From Laguncularia racemosa (taxonomy: Eukaryota; Streptophyta; Magnoliopsida; Myrtales; Combretaceae): a stretch of DNA of 64,000 nucleotides. Each line of letters begins with the position of its first letter. The first letter of the stretch is position 1. A program made the position numbers and the translations under genes. Below, piece after piece: positions 11,341 through 22,697 of the stretch. Where the stretch lies: assembly GCA_037954665.1 (NCBI GenBank), contig JBBMOL010000290.1:496001-560000 (forward strand), written 5' to 3'. The notes under the pieces are model-generated. The model was not told the origin of the DNA, made no database searches, and saw only the letters and a list, made by a program, of their open reading frames with translations.

Positions 11341-12160
11341 TCATTTTCCCCAAACAAAAGGAATATTCTTTTTGGTCAATTCACTTAATGGACTAACAAT
11401 GCTACTAAAATTCTTAACAAAACGTCTATAGAATGAAGCCAGCCTATGAAAACTTCTTACCTTAGCAGCTGATTGTGGTATTGGCCAATCCCTAATAGCC
11501 CTCACTTTTTGTTCATCTACTTTGACACCAAAACCAGTTACAATAAATTCAAGAAATGTTATCTCAGTTTGATAGACAAAACACTTCTTGAGATTTGCAT
11601 ACAACTGTTGTTCCCTCAATACTAAGAAAACTACCTATAAATGCTCAACATGATTTTCTAGGTTTCTACTGTAAATTAAAATGTCATCAAAATAAACAAC
11701 AACAAATTTTCCTAAAGATTCTTTAATTACATGATTCAATAGTCTCATAAAAGTACTAAGGGCATTAGCCAACCCAAATGGCATGACAATCCACTCATAT
11801 AAAACCATGCGTGTTTTAAAAGTGGTCTTCTACTCATCTCCTTCCCTCATTCAAATTTGGTGATATCCTCTTTTAAGATCCACCTTAGAGAATACCTGTG
11901 CACCATGTAGCTTATCTAAAATATCATCAAGTCTAGGAATGAGATACCTGTATTTGATAGTAATTTTGTTTATGGCTCTACTATCATTGCACATCCTCTA
12001 TGTGCCATCCTTCTTGGGAACAAGAAGTGCAGGAACAGCACAAGGACTGATACTCTCTCTGACAAAACCTTGTTTTACCTGTTCATCCACCTGATGCTTC
12101 AATTCTTTAGCCTCTTCAGGATTCATGCAATATGCAAGTCAATTTGACAAAACTGACCTA
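11341..12160 (-). pseudogene. Reverse transcriptase of C1
   Basis: The minus strand encodes the whole RT in one frame apart from point stops: SPCAVPALLVPKKDGT and MCNDSRAINKITIKYRY in the fingers, FSKVDLKRGYHQI, VMPFGLANALSTFMRL, and the catalytic VVVYFDDILIYS at about 11670-11710. The connection domain FHRLASFYRRFVKNF follows at about 11430-11460. Stops are TAG at Trp or Gln positions (for example just before RMCNDS). The active-site Asp pair is intact, so damage is limited to nonsense changes and a few substitutions. Confidence 0.88.
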
Positions 12161-12830
12161 GGCTGAAAATCAATGGCATGTTCAATGCCTCTCATAGGTG
12201 GCAATCCCTCAAGTAATTCATTTAAAAATAGATCTTTGTACTCATCCAATACCTGGTTTACCACAGGGGGTAACTACTTACGTCCATCCACTTCTAGTGC
12301 ATATCTCATCTGTAACATATACACTAGCCTCTCATCCTCTATGGCCTCCTCTATTTCACACTGTCCTACTAATAATGTCTTCTTTTTCCCAGCCCTATTA
12401 ATTTTCCTCTGTGCCTCTTATACATCTATAGGTGACATGGGGTTCAACACTATGCGCTTAGCCTCCTTCTGGAACATATAGGTGTTCTTAAAACCATCAT
12501 GTAACATTCTCTTGTCATATAACCAGGGCCTGCCAATCAATATGTATAATGTACACATAGGAAGAATATCACAAATAATCTCATCATGGTACTTATCTCC
12601 TATGCTGAATGGAACCTTAACCCTCTAAGTGACATGTAAACTACCTTGTTCACTCAACCAGTGCAATATATAGGGCTTAGGTAGTAGAGTAGTGACTAAT
12701 TTCAATTTAGTCACTAATGAAGCAACCACTACATTAATACAACTACCTCCATCAATAATAAGAGCACAAAGATTACCTTCGACCATGCAGGAGATATGAA
12801 ATAAATTTTCCCTCTACTCATCCTCATTAG
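12161..12830 (-). pseudogene. Protease and protease-RT linker of C1
   Basis: The protease signature LIIDGGSCINVVV is at about 12725-12765 on the minus strand and is followed by the flap and the C-terminal ILIGRPWLYDKR block. The DGG triad is the usual form for this family. The stretch 12161-12480 is the linker leading to RT, with LFLNELLEGLPPMRGIEH. Two or more TAG stops occur (for example near 12627). As with the other chromovirus-like copies, the protease is part of one gag-pol polyprotein. Confidence 0.8.
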
Positions 12831-14172
12831 TAGGAAAGGTAGTCATCACTCTGCACAATACATTGATGGATAAATACAGATCATTTCCCTTACCCTCATG
12901 TACCTCAACATCTACATCACCATAATATTCATCCAATACGGTTAATAGATCTATGGCCTCATGCATGTCTTCTTTCTCTTCCTCACTCTCAACTTCTATA
13001 GTAGTCATAACTCTTCTGTTTGGACATTGAGCAGCCATATGTCCAAAATCTAGACATTTAAAACATTTAACCTGGCGATTCCTTCCTCCTAATGTTCCAG
13101 CTACTGCTTGTTTGTTCTCATACCCAACAATTGTTTTTCCTTTCCTAGCTAATTCTTTCTCCCCTCTAATGTCTAGCACTGCTGCATCCTTTTCCATATT
13201 TCTACCATATCCCCCTCCATCTACTTGTTTACCCTTAGATCTATACAGTTTTGTAGAAGATCTATACCCACTACTCACAACTCAATAAGGATTAGATCGC
13301 CTTTGTCTTTCCACTTTCAGAGCTAACTGAATGGCATCATCAATGGTGTCATACCTCTGCAGCTCTATAATACATGCAATCTCATATTTCAACCCAGACA
13401 CAAATCGTGCCATGGTCTATTCAAGAGGTTCAACTACCCCACATCGGATCATTAGTGTCTCAAACTCCTGAACATATTCATCCACAGTTTTGCCTCCCTA
13501 TCTCAATGTCTAGAGACACATGAATAACTCCTACCTGTAGTACTCTGGTATAAACCTCTTCCTTATAACCCGTTTCATTTCCTACCAAGTACGAATCTTA
13601 ACATCACCATCTCTCCTTCTACTGCCTACAAGGTTCTTCCATCATAAGGCTGCATATCCTGTAAACTTGACTGCTGCTAGACAAACTCGAGTGTGGTCAT
13701 TAATTTCATAACACTAAAAAAGGCCCTCTACCTTATCTTCCCAGTTAAGATAATCCTCTGCAAAACCCCTTCCAACAAATGAAGGCATTTGCAATTTTAC
13801 ATATTCCAAACCCCTAGGCAGCCTGAACTCATGTTTAAGATAAGGTACATCATCAAAGTTATCATCCATTTCCTCCCGATAAGCATGATAGTCTCCTCCC
13901 AATCTCCTGCCCCTATTTCCACCTACTGCTCCTTCCCTACGTGCATCATTATGGGCTACCTATGGTGATGGTGCTTGTGGATTTGTTATTAGTGGTTATG
14001 GAAATGTCATCTAATCAACCCGTGTTACTAGTGTTGCAACAATAATAGTAAGATTCTGCAATTGTTCTTCTAAAGTTCTTCTTCCACTTGTAACACAATG
14101 TCCCTGACCTCCTCCTATGACCTAACTATTGGCCTCATTACTAATTCCTCCATTCACACTATCATTCAACAT
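12814..14172 (-). pseudogene. Gag of C1 with CCHC zinc knuckle
   Basis: Translation starts at the minus-strand ATG at 14172 (MLNDSVNGGISNE), which aligns with the gag start of C3 (30259). Landmarks are a coiled RRTLEEQLQNLT segment, the capsid core LEYVKLQMPSFVGRG (about 13760-13805), YLNWEDKVEGLF, ALWWKNLVGSRRRDGD, and a nucleocapsid knuckle CFKCLDFGHMAAQCPNRR (13017-13070) with all four zinc ligands in place. The frame is interrupted by TAG stops (near 13714, 13595, 13500, 13265), mainly at Gln or Trp positions. Confidence 0.88.
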
Positions 14173-14720
14173 AGTTGTTGAATTAAGCTTTGACGATTTT
14201 TTTTTTTATCTCACAATCACACCTCCACAACACCAATTTCTCCAACACTCAAACACACTCTCTAAGGCCAACACAAACTCACAATACAACACACTCTCAC
14301 AGCACAAAACACACACGGCACAACACACACTTATGGTACAACACACCCTCTATGGCACAAAATTTCCAAACACTTAAACACACACTCACAGCACAACACA
14401 CTCACGGTACAACACACCTTCACAGCACAAATTCTTCCAAACTCAAGTCAATAGTACATTCATAGAAATTTAATGCACAATTACTACACAATTAAACACT
14501 TATGGAATCAATTATAGTAATCCCCAAATCATCCACAACATAAACCCTAAAGAATCCTTTCTTCAACTTCAACTCACAATGACTAAGGGATACACGGCAC
14601 AATTCAAACAATGTCTCAATTTCAATTCACACAACAATTAATTACTTAAGTGCACAACAGAAACCCTAAATCCCCAAATCAAAATCAAGACTCCTCATAT
14701 GCAATTCCCTTCTCAACCAT
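14173..14720 (-). other. 5' leader of C1 with CACA-rich repeats
   Basis: The stretch between the primer site and gag holds no gene. Its middle (about 14220-14425) is a run of imperfect units such as GGCACAACACACACTTATGG, 20-30 bases each. The same strand has almost no G, so the element RNA leader is G/U-rich. Confidence 0.7.
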
Positions 14721-14733
14721 GGCTCTGATACCA
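14721..14733 (-). other. Primer-binding site of C1 (tRNA-Met)
   Basis: On the minus strand it reads TGGTATCAGAGCC, the standard initiator tRNA-Met complement of plant LTR elements, five bases inside the LTR end at 14739. Confidence 0.92.
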
Positions 14734-14738
14734 AAAGA

Positions 14739-15441
14739 TGATATGCTAAACTAATTTCAATTAAACAATCCTAATTGAAGATACGATTGAGCAATTGTTT
14801 CAAAAAAAAGGCATGATTTCCTATAATGTCATGAGCTCTAATTTTCATGGAACAAGAACCAAATGTAACTCCAAATTCTTACCAGATGTTACTCACTAGT
14901 AGAATGAGGAAAAAAACAACTTGCAATTGTTGATTTTACACACAACAATTCTAGCTTCCACTCACCACAACCCTAAAAGAATTGATAAGAGTGTATATGA
15001 AATAGAGGAAGTCCCCATTTTCACGTAAAGCGAGCTGCAAATATATTCCAAAAGTCCCTTTATCGTTCTCCTTTACTAGTATTTATACTAACCCTAAATA
15101 TGGAAAAATAACATAAAAAAATAATGATAATTGGCCAGTCTTCTATGCCCATCTTAGTCCAAAAATACACAATACAAGGCCAACTCCTCTTGGTTCATTT
15201 TGGTTCATCATGGACCATGACTCATCTCTAAACCAAGTGCTAGTGTGTTTGATTGTCTTCCTATACTATCGATAAGTGTACCTAATTAAATACAAAACAA
15301 TCATATAAAGTAAATGAAGACACTATGTGAATGTCTTTGGGTTTCATTTGCTCAAAAAGGATTCTCAATGTTAAGTTTTGTAGTCTTCTAGCTCTTGCTC
15401 TTGTTATGGGTCATGTTGGTGCATTGGTTTGATTCCCATCA
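14739..15441 (-). repeat. 5' LTR of C1
   Basis: A 703-bp LTR matching 8927-9620. It starts TGATATG and ends ATCA on the + strand. TATAAATA (minus) at 15080-15087. The minus-strand start encodes a pol tail with PITRARA (15391-15410), in frame with integrase in the 3' copy. Confidence 0.92.
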
Positions 15442-15446
15442 AAATA
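15442..15446. repeat. Target site duplication of C1, right copy (AAATA)
   Basis: Matches 8922-8926. Removing C1 and one copy restores an open protease frame in A2. Confidence 0.9.
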
Positions 15447-15848
15447 GATGGAGCATTTATATCTACATCAATATCTAAGATTACGAAGTCTACTAGGAAG
15501 ATAAATGTTACTACATTAACCAACACATTTTCAATGATATCGATATTTAATAGACCTATCAGCTAATTAAATGCTCATTTATATCAGTTTAGGTTTCCCT
15601 AACCCTAACTTCTTAAATATATGATGTGGCATTAGATTTATACTAGCACCTAAATTAGCTAAAGCATCATTTATTGATAAAGTGCCAATGAAACATGGTA
15701 AAGTAAAACTCCCTAGATCGTTTAATTTCTCTAGCAACTTGTTTTGTAGGATAGCGAAGCATTCCTCATTGAGGGTGACTATTGAGACTTTTTCTAGTTT
15801 CTTCTTATTGTAAAGTAGGTCCTTCAAAAACCTTGCATACTTGGGCAT
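15442..15848 (-). pseudogene. Protease N-terminal part of A2
   Basis: From 15848 leftwards the frame reads the linker MPKYARFLKDLLYNKKK and the protease active-site strand NLGASINLMPHHIFKKLGL, where the usual Asp before LGAS is Asn. A TAG at 15579 interrupts it; the continuation to 15447 includes a VDFVILDIDVDINAPSI strand that leads directly into the part at 8623-8926. It is closely similar to the A1 protease (2871-3866). Confidence 0.82.
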
Positions 15849-17234
15849 CTGTAATAAAGCCTCAACAAACAGTAAGTTTATATGAAGTTGTTTGAAAAGT
15901 TCCCAAAACTTACTATACTCCTCCTCTAAGTGTTCCTTCTTGAGTCGTGTTAGGTAAGGAATTTTTGGAACGTACTCTCTATTCTTTAAGGGTTATTCCT
16001 TCCCCTCTTGTGTTTTAACTTCCCTTTCAATTTGCACTACTTCTTCATTAACTAGGAAGATTGCTTTGATGTGTTCCCTAAGGTTGGGCTCTATATTTTC
16101 AAGTAGAGTTCCTTAGGGTCTTTCCAAAATTATTTTCACAATTTGTCCTACTTGAGTTTCTAAATTTCGAATCAAAGTGCCTTAATTCCTTATCAACACT
16201 TCTATAGCTTGGAAGCATGTTTCAGTTGTTTAGATAAACTTTGTCATCAAGTCTTCCAAATTTAGCTTCTATTCTGGTAGGTGATGTGCTTGTTGGAATC
16301 CAAGTGGGCCATTCCTTTATTGATTTTCCCATGAGAAATTGGGATGATTTCTCTAACCCAAATTATAAGTATTATTATAGGGGTTGTTTGGTTTCCTATG
16401 TGGAAGTCTTACAAAATTAATGTTTTCATTATAATTAGAAATAAATTATGGCTGACCTAGCTGCTGTGCCACAGAGATTCTGTTCACTTTCTTGCTTAAT
16501 GCCTCGACTTGTGTTGCTAAAGCAATATTAACGTTGACATCATATACTCTTGCTACATTGGTTGTTTGACTCTTGACACATTCTACTAGTAGTTGTTCAT
16601 GGTCATGTTTTCTATTAGATTCCGAGCCTTTTTAGGGGCTTTATTATTTAGCGTCCCTCCAACTACTACATCTACCATCTGCTTAGTGGTTTAATTTAGT
16701 CCTCCATAGAAAGTCTAAATTTGCATCCATAATGAAAGACTGTGATGTGGGCATTTCCTCAACAGATCTTTATATCTCTCCCTCCCATGTATCATATAGA
16801 GTCTCAAACTCTATTTTAACATAGGAGGAGATATCATTTTGTAGCTTCCTAGTCTTTGCTGGTGGAAAATAATTAGCAAGAAACGTTTCCACCATCTATT
16901 CCCATGTACTTATCAATCCCCTAGGAAGAGAATTAAACCATTGTTTGGATCTATTATGTAATGAAAAAGGGGAAAGTCATAACCCAATGGCATTATCTAT
17001 GGCCCCATTGATTTTGAAGGTGTCGCAGATTTCCAAGAATTTGGCGATGTGTGCGTTTAGATCTTCATCTTGCAATCCATCAAATTGAATGAATTGTTGA
17101 ACCATCTGAATGATATTAGGTTTAATTTCAAAGTTGTTGGCTACAATTGCAAGCTTAACAACACTTGAATTAACCCCAATAAGTGATGGTCTCACATAAT
17201 CGAACATCGTTCTCTCATTCTATTTGTTAGCCAT
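15849..17234 (-). pseudogene. Gag relic of A2
   Basis: The likely start is the minus-strand ATG at 17234. The capsid core is well preserved: MFDYVRPSLIGVNSSVVKLA, NNFEIKPNIIQMVQQFIQFD and ICDTFKINGAIDNAI lie at 16977-17207, and FLANYFPPAKTRKLQNDIS at about 16855-16900. Downstream (15850-16700) the frame is riddled with stops and small shifts and is the variable Q-rich part of Athila/Tat gag. No zinc knuckle was seen. Confidence 0.8.
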
Positions 17235-17406
17235 GTTAATATATTAGTTATCGTCTGAGTCTTGATATCAACTTGCTCTATGGCGTCCCCTAGGCATAAA
17301 CAATAGAAGTAACACAAAAACTATGGAAAATTAAAAAATAATAATGAAAAGCAGTAATAATAAAAAAATAATGATTAGATTAATAAGATATAGGCGTTCC
17401 TAATAT

Positions 17407-17428
17407 CTTAATCACCGAAATGGCACCA
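17407..17428 (-). other. Primer-binding site of A2 (degenerate tRNA-Asp type)
   Basis: On the minus strand TGGTGCCATTTCGGTGATT follows the LTR end by six bases, in the same arrangement as in A1 (AGTTTT spacer). Confidence 0.75.
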
Positions 17429-17434
17429 AAAACT

Positions 17435-18755
17435 TGATATCGATCTTTCTACTATCTAACTTTAGACCTATAGGCAAGTGCACTTATCGATTCTATAGTA
17501 TAGTGGATTAATATATCAAGTATCAATCCCACAAGGATTATCGGTACTAGTAATTACCTTTTTTTCTTATTATCTAATCGACAAAATTAAATAAATGAGT
17601 AAATAAAATAAATAACGAATAAATTAAAGAAAGCAATAATCAATAAAAATGTATTCAAGTATTGAATTCCCCTAGAATTACTAATGTAATGAACTAATTA
17701 TTATTCAATTTTTATTTTATTTTTGGACCATGAGAATTTCTAAATTGAATTAATAGCTCTTTCGAATCATATTAATTTCTAATTCTAAGTTGCTTAATTG
17801 GAATCTCTTCCTAATTAAAACTCCTAAAATTCTATTACATTAAATCTATGAATTCCACTATTAGGTTTCACCATAATCCGAAAGAATTACGTCGTCCTAT
17901 CTTTATTATTACATTCAACTCCTTTCAATTATGCTAGATCTATTCTTATATAGAATCTCTCGATCTTTATATAAGAAATCAAATTTTAACTAATATGCCG
18001 GCAATATTAAATTGAAAACAATTAAAAACACATAATTGAATCACAAGATTAATAAATAAATTATTAAATAATAATCATAGACTTTGCACGTTCATTCTAA
18101 GATTTATCATACCCTAAATATAAAAAGGAATTTAAGTTATTAACATGTTAAATCTAAAAGCAATAATAATAAAAGAAAGCATAAATAAAAGCATTAAAAT
18201 TAAAAGTATAAAAATCAACTCTAATCTCCAAATCTAATTCTAATCTCTTAATCCTCTAATCTAATTTTTCCAATCATCTAATTCTATCTGCCTAATCTAA
18301 TCTACCCCGAATTGCTGCTATGGAATGTCTTTATATAGGCCATAGGAGTTCATCACGAGCATAATCTTGGCATCACCTACGAATTTGATCTGGCCTTATC
18401 TGATCTTCTCCTCATCCTCGCCGTTATATATATATATCAGACTCAGCATTCTTGGCTCGATATGGATATATTTTGCATAGTTTCCAGCGTGCAACGTGGC
18501 GTAGCTTCCCAGGTCAGATCTTCATGTTTGTCTCGCATATATATATATATATATATTCGTTAAAGTCATCAACATAGTCTCGCTTTTGGCCAACACAGGC
18601 ATATCTCCTCTCTTTTGGACGTTCTTTATATATATATGTATTTTGAATGCAGCATAGGCATGACTTGGGCAATATGGATGTATCTTCCTAGACAGAATTT
18701 CCGTTAGACGAATCTTCTCGCATCCAGACTAATCTATTATGTTCTGATCTCCTCG

Positions 18756-18789
<34 letters not shown>

Positions 18790-19198
18790 TTCGAGCATCA
18801 ACATGGTCAACCTTGGCGCGACGCGGCTGTGTAATCCAGCACGCTCAATTCTGTTTGATTTTGGCCTCCAACACAGTGATCAACACGGCTGGTTCTTACA
18901 TGATTGCTTTGCTCTATTCTTGTTCGTTGCATAACTGCTCCATTGTTGAACACAGCTTGTTTTTGCTTTGTTTGGACATCTTCATGTTAATTTATATAAT
19001 GAACTTCTCATTTTATAAAAATTATATTTTCTTATTCAACTTTCATATAATTTTTCTATTAAATAGTAAAGTACTTTTTAAGACTCTAAAATTCAAAATA
19101 TTAAGTAATTAAGTATAATATCAATACAAAATATAAAAGAAATAAATAAAAGATTATTATAATTTATATAAATAATTAGTACTTTATAACTTTTATCA
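17435..19198 (-). repeat. 5' LTR of A2, about 1.76 kb
   Basis: The LTR runs from TGATATCGAT next to the primer site to ...TTTTATCA at 19198; on the minus strand it opens TGATAAAAGTT, as Athila LTRs do. No second copy is present, so the outer end rests on this terminal pattern and on the change to chromovirus gag at 19199. It holds four (TA)n tracts between 18426 and 18787. The open frame at 18786-19112 lies in LTR sequence and is not a gene. Confidence 0.7.
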
Positions 19199-19204
19199 GT
19201 TGCT

Positions 19205-20357
19205 TTGCCTTTCATGATCATAGCTTGACGATTTGGACCTTAAGCAACAACAGCCCAAAACCTAAGCACTTGAAGCATTTTATTTGGCTTGTCTTCCTAC
19301 CAGAGCTTTGTCCATCCTCCTTCTTAGGCTCGAGTGGGACAACAATAGTCTTCCCTCAGTGGTCATGTTTCCTCATATCACTGGTGTCTTGACCAACTAA
19401 TCCTTTAGGCTGACAACTCGTACGTCAAACTAATGGTGTTGGTTTAAGCACTAGAGCCTAGGTTAAATGCTTGCACTAATGTCGTCCAAACCTTTGCACC
19501 ATTCTAATTACATCATTGAGGGTACCAAGACATTACAACTCAACTACACAAGCAATCTCATACTTTAATCCAACAACAAACCAAGATGTAGTTCGATCCT
19601 CAAGCTCTTATAGATTTCAACAAAACATCAACATTTAAAATTCTATTACATAATCATTTACACACATATCTCCTTGCCTCAAGACCCATAACTTCTTGAC
19701 GGATTTTTGCACATAGTAGTCTGGTACAAACCTCATTCTCAAAATCCTCTTCATTTCAATCCACGACCTAATCTCATGTTCTCTAACTCATCTTTGTGCA
19801 TTTATCATGTTCTTCTACCACAACGTTACATACCTAGAAAACTCTAGGGCAGCTAACCTCACTTCCACTACCAATTTATACTCATGAGACTCAAACAATT
19901 TATCAACTTTATACTCCCAATCTAAACAATCATCTACATCTCTACTCCTAGAAAATGGAAGGATTTGCATTTTTATGTTCTCTAGTCTTCTAAGAACTCG
20001 TGCACCATAAACCACATAGTCTTCATTGAAATTATCTCCTACTCTATCATCTAACTCATCCTTAGCATCAACAAACCTCCTCACACCTCAATGACTTCGT
20101 GGTCCATCGCTATTTCTAGCATTGTGAGGTGGGTTTACTGGTTCTTCCTCATTTTAAGCTCAACTAACACCTACATCAACTCAAATAGGTTGGTTTTTTA
20201 CCAAACGCTACATTTTGGTGGTTAAGTTAGCAATAACAATAATCAACTCTTGGATTTGCTCGTCAATAGATCTTATATTTTGAGCACCACACATTCCATA
20301 GCCATGTGCATCACTCTCAAAGTCTCCAATACCTCTATACACACTAAGATTCAACAT
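19205..20357 (-). pseudogene. Gag relic of C2
   Basis: The minus-strand ATG at 20357 (MLNLSVYRGIGD) starts the frame. The capsid core is visible at 19815-20084 (NIKMQILPFSRSRDVDD, CLDWEYKVDKLFESHEYK, VRLAALEFSRYVTLW) and continues with MKRILRMRFVPDYYV and LKYEIACVVELQ. A decayed zinc knuckle KCFKCLGFG lies at about 19245-19285; its His and last Cys are lost. Many TAG/TAA stops at Trp and Gln positions. It is more diverged from the C1 and C3 gags than they are from each other. Confidence 0.78.
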
Positions 20358-20450
20358 TTTGCACAACACAATGGTGACAACTGCTTAACTTAACAACATA
20401 GTAGCAAGAACAACACTACAACAACTGTAAATTATATACCCTCATTAGAA

Positions 20451-20467
20451 TCTTCATTTTGATACCA
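20451..20467 (-). other. Primer-binding site of C2
   Basis: Minus strand TGGTATCAAAATGAAGA, nine bases inside the LTR end at 20477; tRNA-Met type with mismatches. Confidence 0.7.
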
Positions 20468-20476
20468 ATAAATAGA

Positions 20477-20508
20477 TGATACACCTAAAAGCTAAGAATC
20501 ACTAATGT
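20477..20508 (-). repeat. LTR of C2, inner end
   Basis: The LTR begins TGATACACC next to the primer site and is cut after 32 bases by the hAT-like element. It continues at 22698. Confidence 0.7.
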
Positions 20509-20516
20509 ATCAAGGG
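20509..20516. repeat. 8-bp target site duplication of the hAT-like element, left (ATCAAGGG)
   Basis: Identical to 22690-22697. Confidence 0.92.
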
Positions 20517-22689
20517 TAAAAATGTAAGTAGGACGGGTATTGTTAGGTTCCCGACCCACCCGTCCCATTAAAAACCCTATAGGGTTTGGGACGAGTTATG
20601 GGTTTTCTTTTTAAAACCGTATAGGGTTTAGGATGGGTAATGGGATAAATGTTAAACACGTTGGGAACCTGAACCTATTAACATATATATATATTTATTT
20701 ATTTATAATTTAGTTAATATATATTACTATATATTTAATAAAAAAATTTGAAAAAAAGTTAAATCAGACCAAGCCATAATCAAACGTCCATTCTAATTTT
20801 ATAATTATACTACTCACAATCACACATTTACTCACTTTTCAAACTCCAACTCCCTCTATCCCTCGTAAGTTGTCAAACTCAAACACTCAAACAGTTAAAC
20901 TACAAGGACGTCTATACACAACATAGCAGTTGAAAAAAAAAATCAAAAGAAGCCATAAACAGTGAAACCCTCGGTCACTCATCATCTTCGTCTCGCTTGA
21001 TCTCATTGTCCTCCTCCTTCTGTAAAAGCTGCTATCGGTCGTCGATCACGCATCATCTCAATCTCGGCTATGCAAGCTACCGTCAATCACTCATCATCTT
21101 GATCTCATCTTCATCCTCCTGTGCAAGCTACTGTCGATCACCCATTGTCTATCGTTGGTCGGTTCGTTTGACGTGTCGTTGTCATCATCTTGGTTGTCAT
21201 CTCAATTGTCTTAGTCGTTATCTTTGTCTTCATCTCCGTAGTCTCCATCTCTCAATCATTGTCTCTATCATCTCGGTCATCTTCATCACCTTCATTGTCT
21301 CTATCGTCTCATTCATTGTCTTTGTTCGTCCGTCATTTCGACCATCTCTATTGCCTCCATTATCTCAATCGTTGTCTCTATCATCTCAATCATCTCCATT
21401 TCATCTCCATCATTGTCCAGTGTCTCTCGTTTCTCAGTGGTGGTAAGCTTAGATCTCACTCTCACTCTCCCAGTTCAGCTTAAAAATTTTTTTTTTCAAT
21501 TCTTTGTTCTGATAATCTGATTGGGTTTAGATTAATAGTTGAGAGGTTGGAAATCAAGTTATTTCTAATGATAAAAAGAGCTTTTTATGTTATGTTAAAT
21601 TTATGAAAATCCAATATTTAAAGTAAAGGTCGGTAATCTTAGAAGATGACTGTCGGCATTTGATGGTCGCTGGTCGGATGCCCGCGGTTGGTATATCTTT
21701 ATTGCTTAGTGCAGCTATAACTTAACAACAAAAAAGCTTTGCATTGAACTTCGTTCTACTTGGCCACGAGGCAATAGCCTCTAACCCTCGCACCATTGTG
21801 ATAGGAGGGGGCTAGCCCATACACCCATTGCATGAGTGGAATACTATTTAGTCAAGTAGTTACTTATTGCAATCTACTCTAAGTTACTATGTGTGTCGTG
21901 CTACTTATAAAAGTTAAGGCTACTAAGAAATCTCTAAGCAATTTAGTTGTTAGCTTGGGGATTTAGTGTACATTGCAAATTAATGCATACAAATAAGTGC
22001 TTTCATGAAGTTTACATAGAGAGCATTTAGGTTTTAAGAATTCTCCAAGCTAATTTCCGTAAAAGGCTTCTATTAAGATTTTGCCTAATCACTAATGTGT
22101 TTTATGGGTTTTTCGCCCCTTTTAATAGGTTCAAAGATAGATGATGAAGAAGATGGGATTTGAAGACTATGAGAGTCAATTGTGAAGAATTCCAAAAAAT
22201 ATAAGATTAATGCATTTGTTATATGTTTTATAAATTTTCTCTTTCTATTAAGACTTGTTAACTATATTTTATTTTTTTGTCTTATTTATTAAGTTATATG
22301 ATTGGTTTAGTAATTTTATTTTATTATAATTAAAAATGTTTTTACATCAACAACTTTATTTACCAACATGTAGATTTTTAAATAATATTAAAATACATAT
22401 AATTAAATATGTTGAAAGTGAAAATATTATTTATTTACAAGAACATAAGCTATATTTTATAAAAATAATCATAATAAATAAGTAAAGATTTAAAACTAAT
22501 AATAGAATTTAAAAAAAAAAACAAATTAACGGGTTTGGGACAGGTTTTGGGTTGTTTATTAAAACCCTGTAGGGTTTGGATGGGTAATGGGTATTTTATG
22601 AAAAAAAAAAAAAAACCTATAAGGTTTGGGCTGGGTTTAGGTAATGAGATTGCTGAACCTGGCCCAAACCTGTCCCACTTACACCCCTA
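20517..22689. mobile_element. hAT-like DNA transposon, 2.17 kb, no recognisable transposase
   Basis: The ends are inverted: TAAAAATGTAAGTAGGACGG at the left against TAGGGGTGTAAGTGGGACAGG read inwards from the right. Both are followed by subterminal AACCCTATAGGGTTTGGG-type repeats (20573-20650 and 22530-22640). A perfect 8-bp duplication flanks it. End sequence and 8-bp TSD together point to the hAT superfamily. Inside, 20990-21425 is a TCATCTC-rich low-complexity tract, and 21430-22530 is AT-rich with no BED zinc finger or dimerisation domain that I can see. It is probably non-autonomous. Confidence 0.85.
20990..21425 (+). repeat. TCATCTC-rich low-complexity tract inside the hAT-like element
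   Basis: Irregular copies of TCATCTC, TCATCTTC and TTGTCTC give open frames on the + strand that encode only Ser/Ile/Leu-rich strings. It is more likely a decayed simple repeat or leader than a gene. Confidence 0.7.
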
Positions 22690-22697
22690 ATCAAGGG
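22690..22697. repeat. 8-bp target site duplication of the hAT-like element, right (ATCAAGGG)
   Basis: Identical to 20509-20516. Confidence 0.92.

Larger units (their letters stand above)
8927..15441 (-). mobile_element. Chromovirus-like Ty3/gypsy element C1, complete ends, TSD AAATA
   Basis: It has two LTRs (8927-9620 and 14739-15441), a tRNA-Met primer site next to the right LTR, a polypurine tract (GGCCCAAGGAGA on the minus strand, 9621-9632) next to the left LTR, and gag-protease-RT-RNase H-integrase in that order on the minus strand. Length is 6,515 bp. All coding regions carry stops or frameshifts, mostly TAG at CAG or TGG sites. The gag, with a CCHC knuckle, matches C3. There is no chromodomain; instead the LTR carries an in-frame pol tail. 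It landed inside the protease region of A2. Confidence 0.92.
8368..19198 (-). mobile_element. Athila-like LTR retrotransposon A2 (minus strand), split by C1 and lacking its 3' LTR
   Basis: Reading right to left: 5' LTR (17435-19198), a degenerate tRNA-Asp-type primer site (17407-17428), gag relic (15849-17234), protease (15442-15848 continuing at 8623-8926), then the end-of-pol block (8558-8599) and some 3' non-coding DNA up to 8368. The protease is interrupted by the 6.5-kb element C1. RT, RNase H and integrase are absent. No 3' LTR of this family is seen before A1 begins, so A1 either inserted into it or replaced the rest. The GTTGC at 19199-19203 would be its right TSD if A2 inserted into C2. 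Confidence 0.8.

Noticed and set aside
14129..14465. Overlapping + strand open frames (His/Thr/Asn-rich)
   Set aside because: They lie antisense in the CACA-rich leader of C1 and reflect composition only.
18786..19112. 108-codon + strand open frame
   Set aside because: It is in the U3 of the A2 LTR, starts in a TA tract and has no recognisable domain.
20997..21446. 149-codon Ser/Ile-rich open frame
   Set aside because: It is the translation of a TCATCTC-type low-complexity tract inside the hAT-like element; two overlapping frames are equally open.
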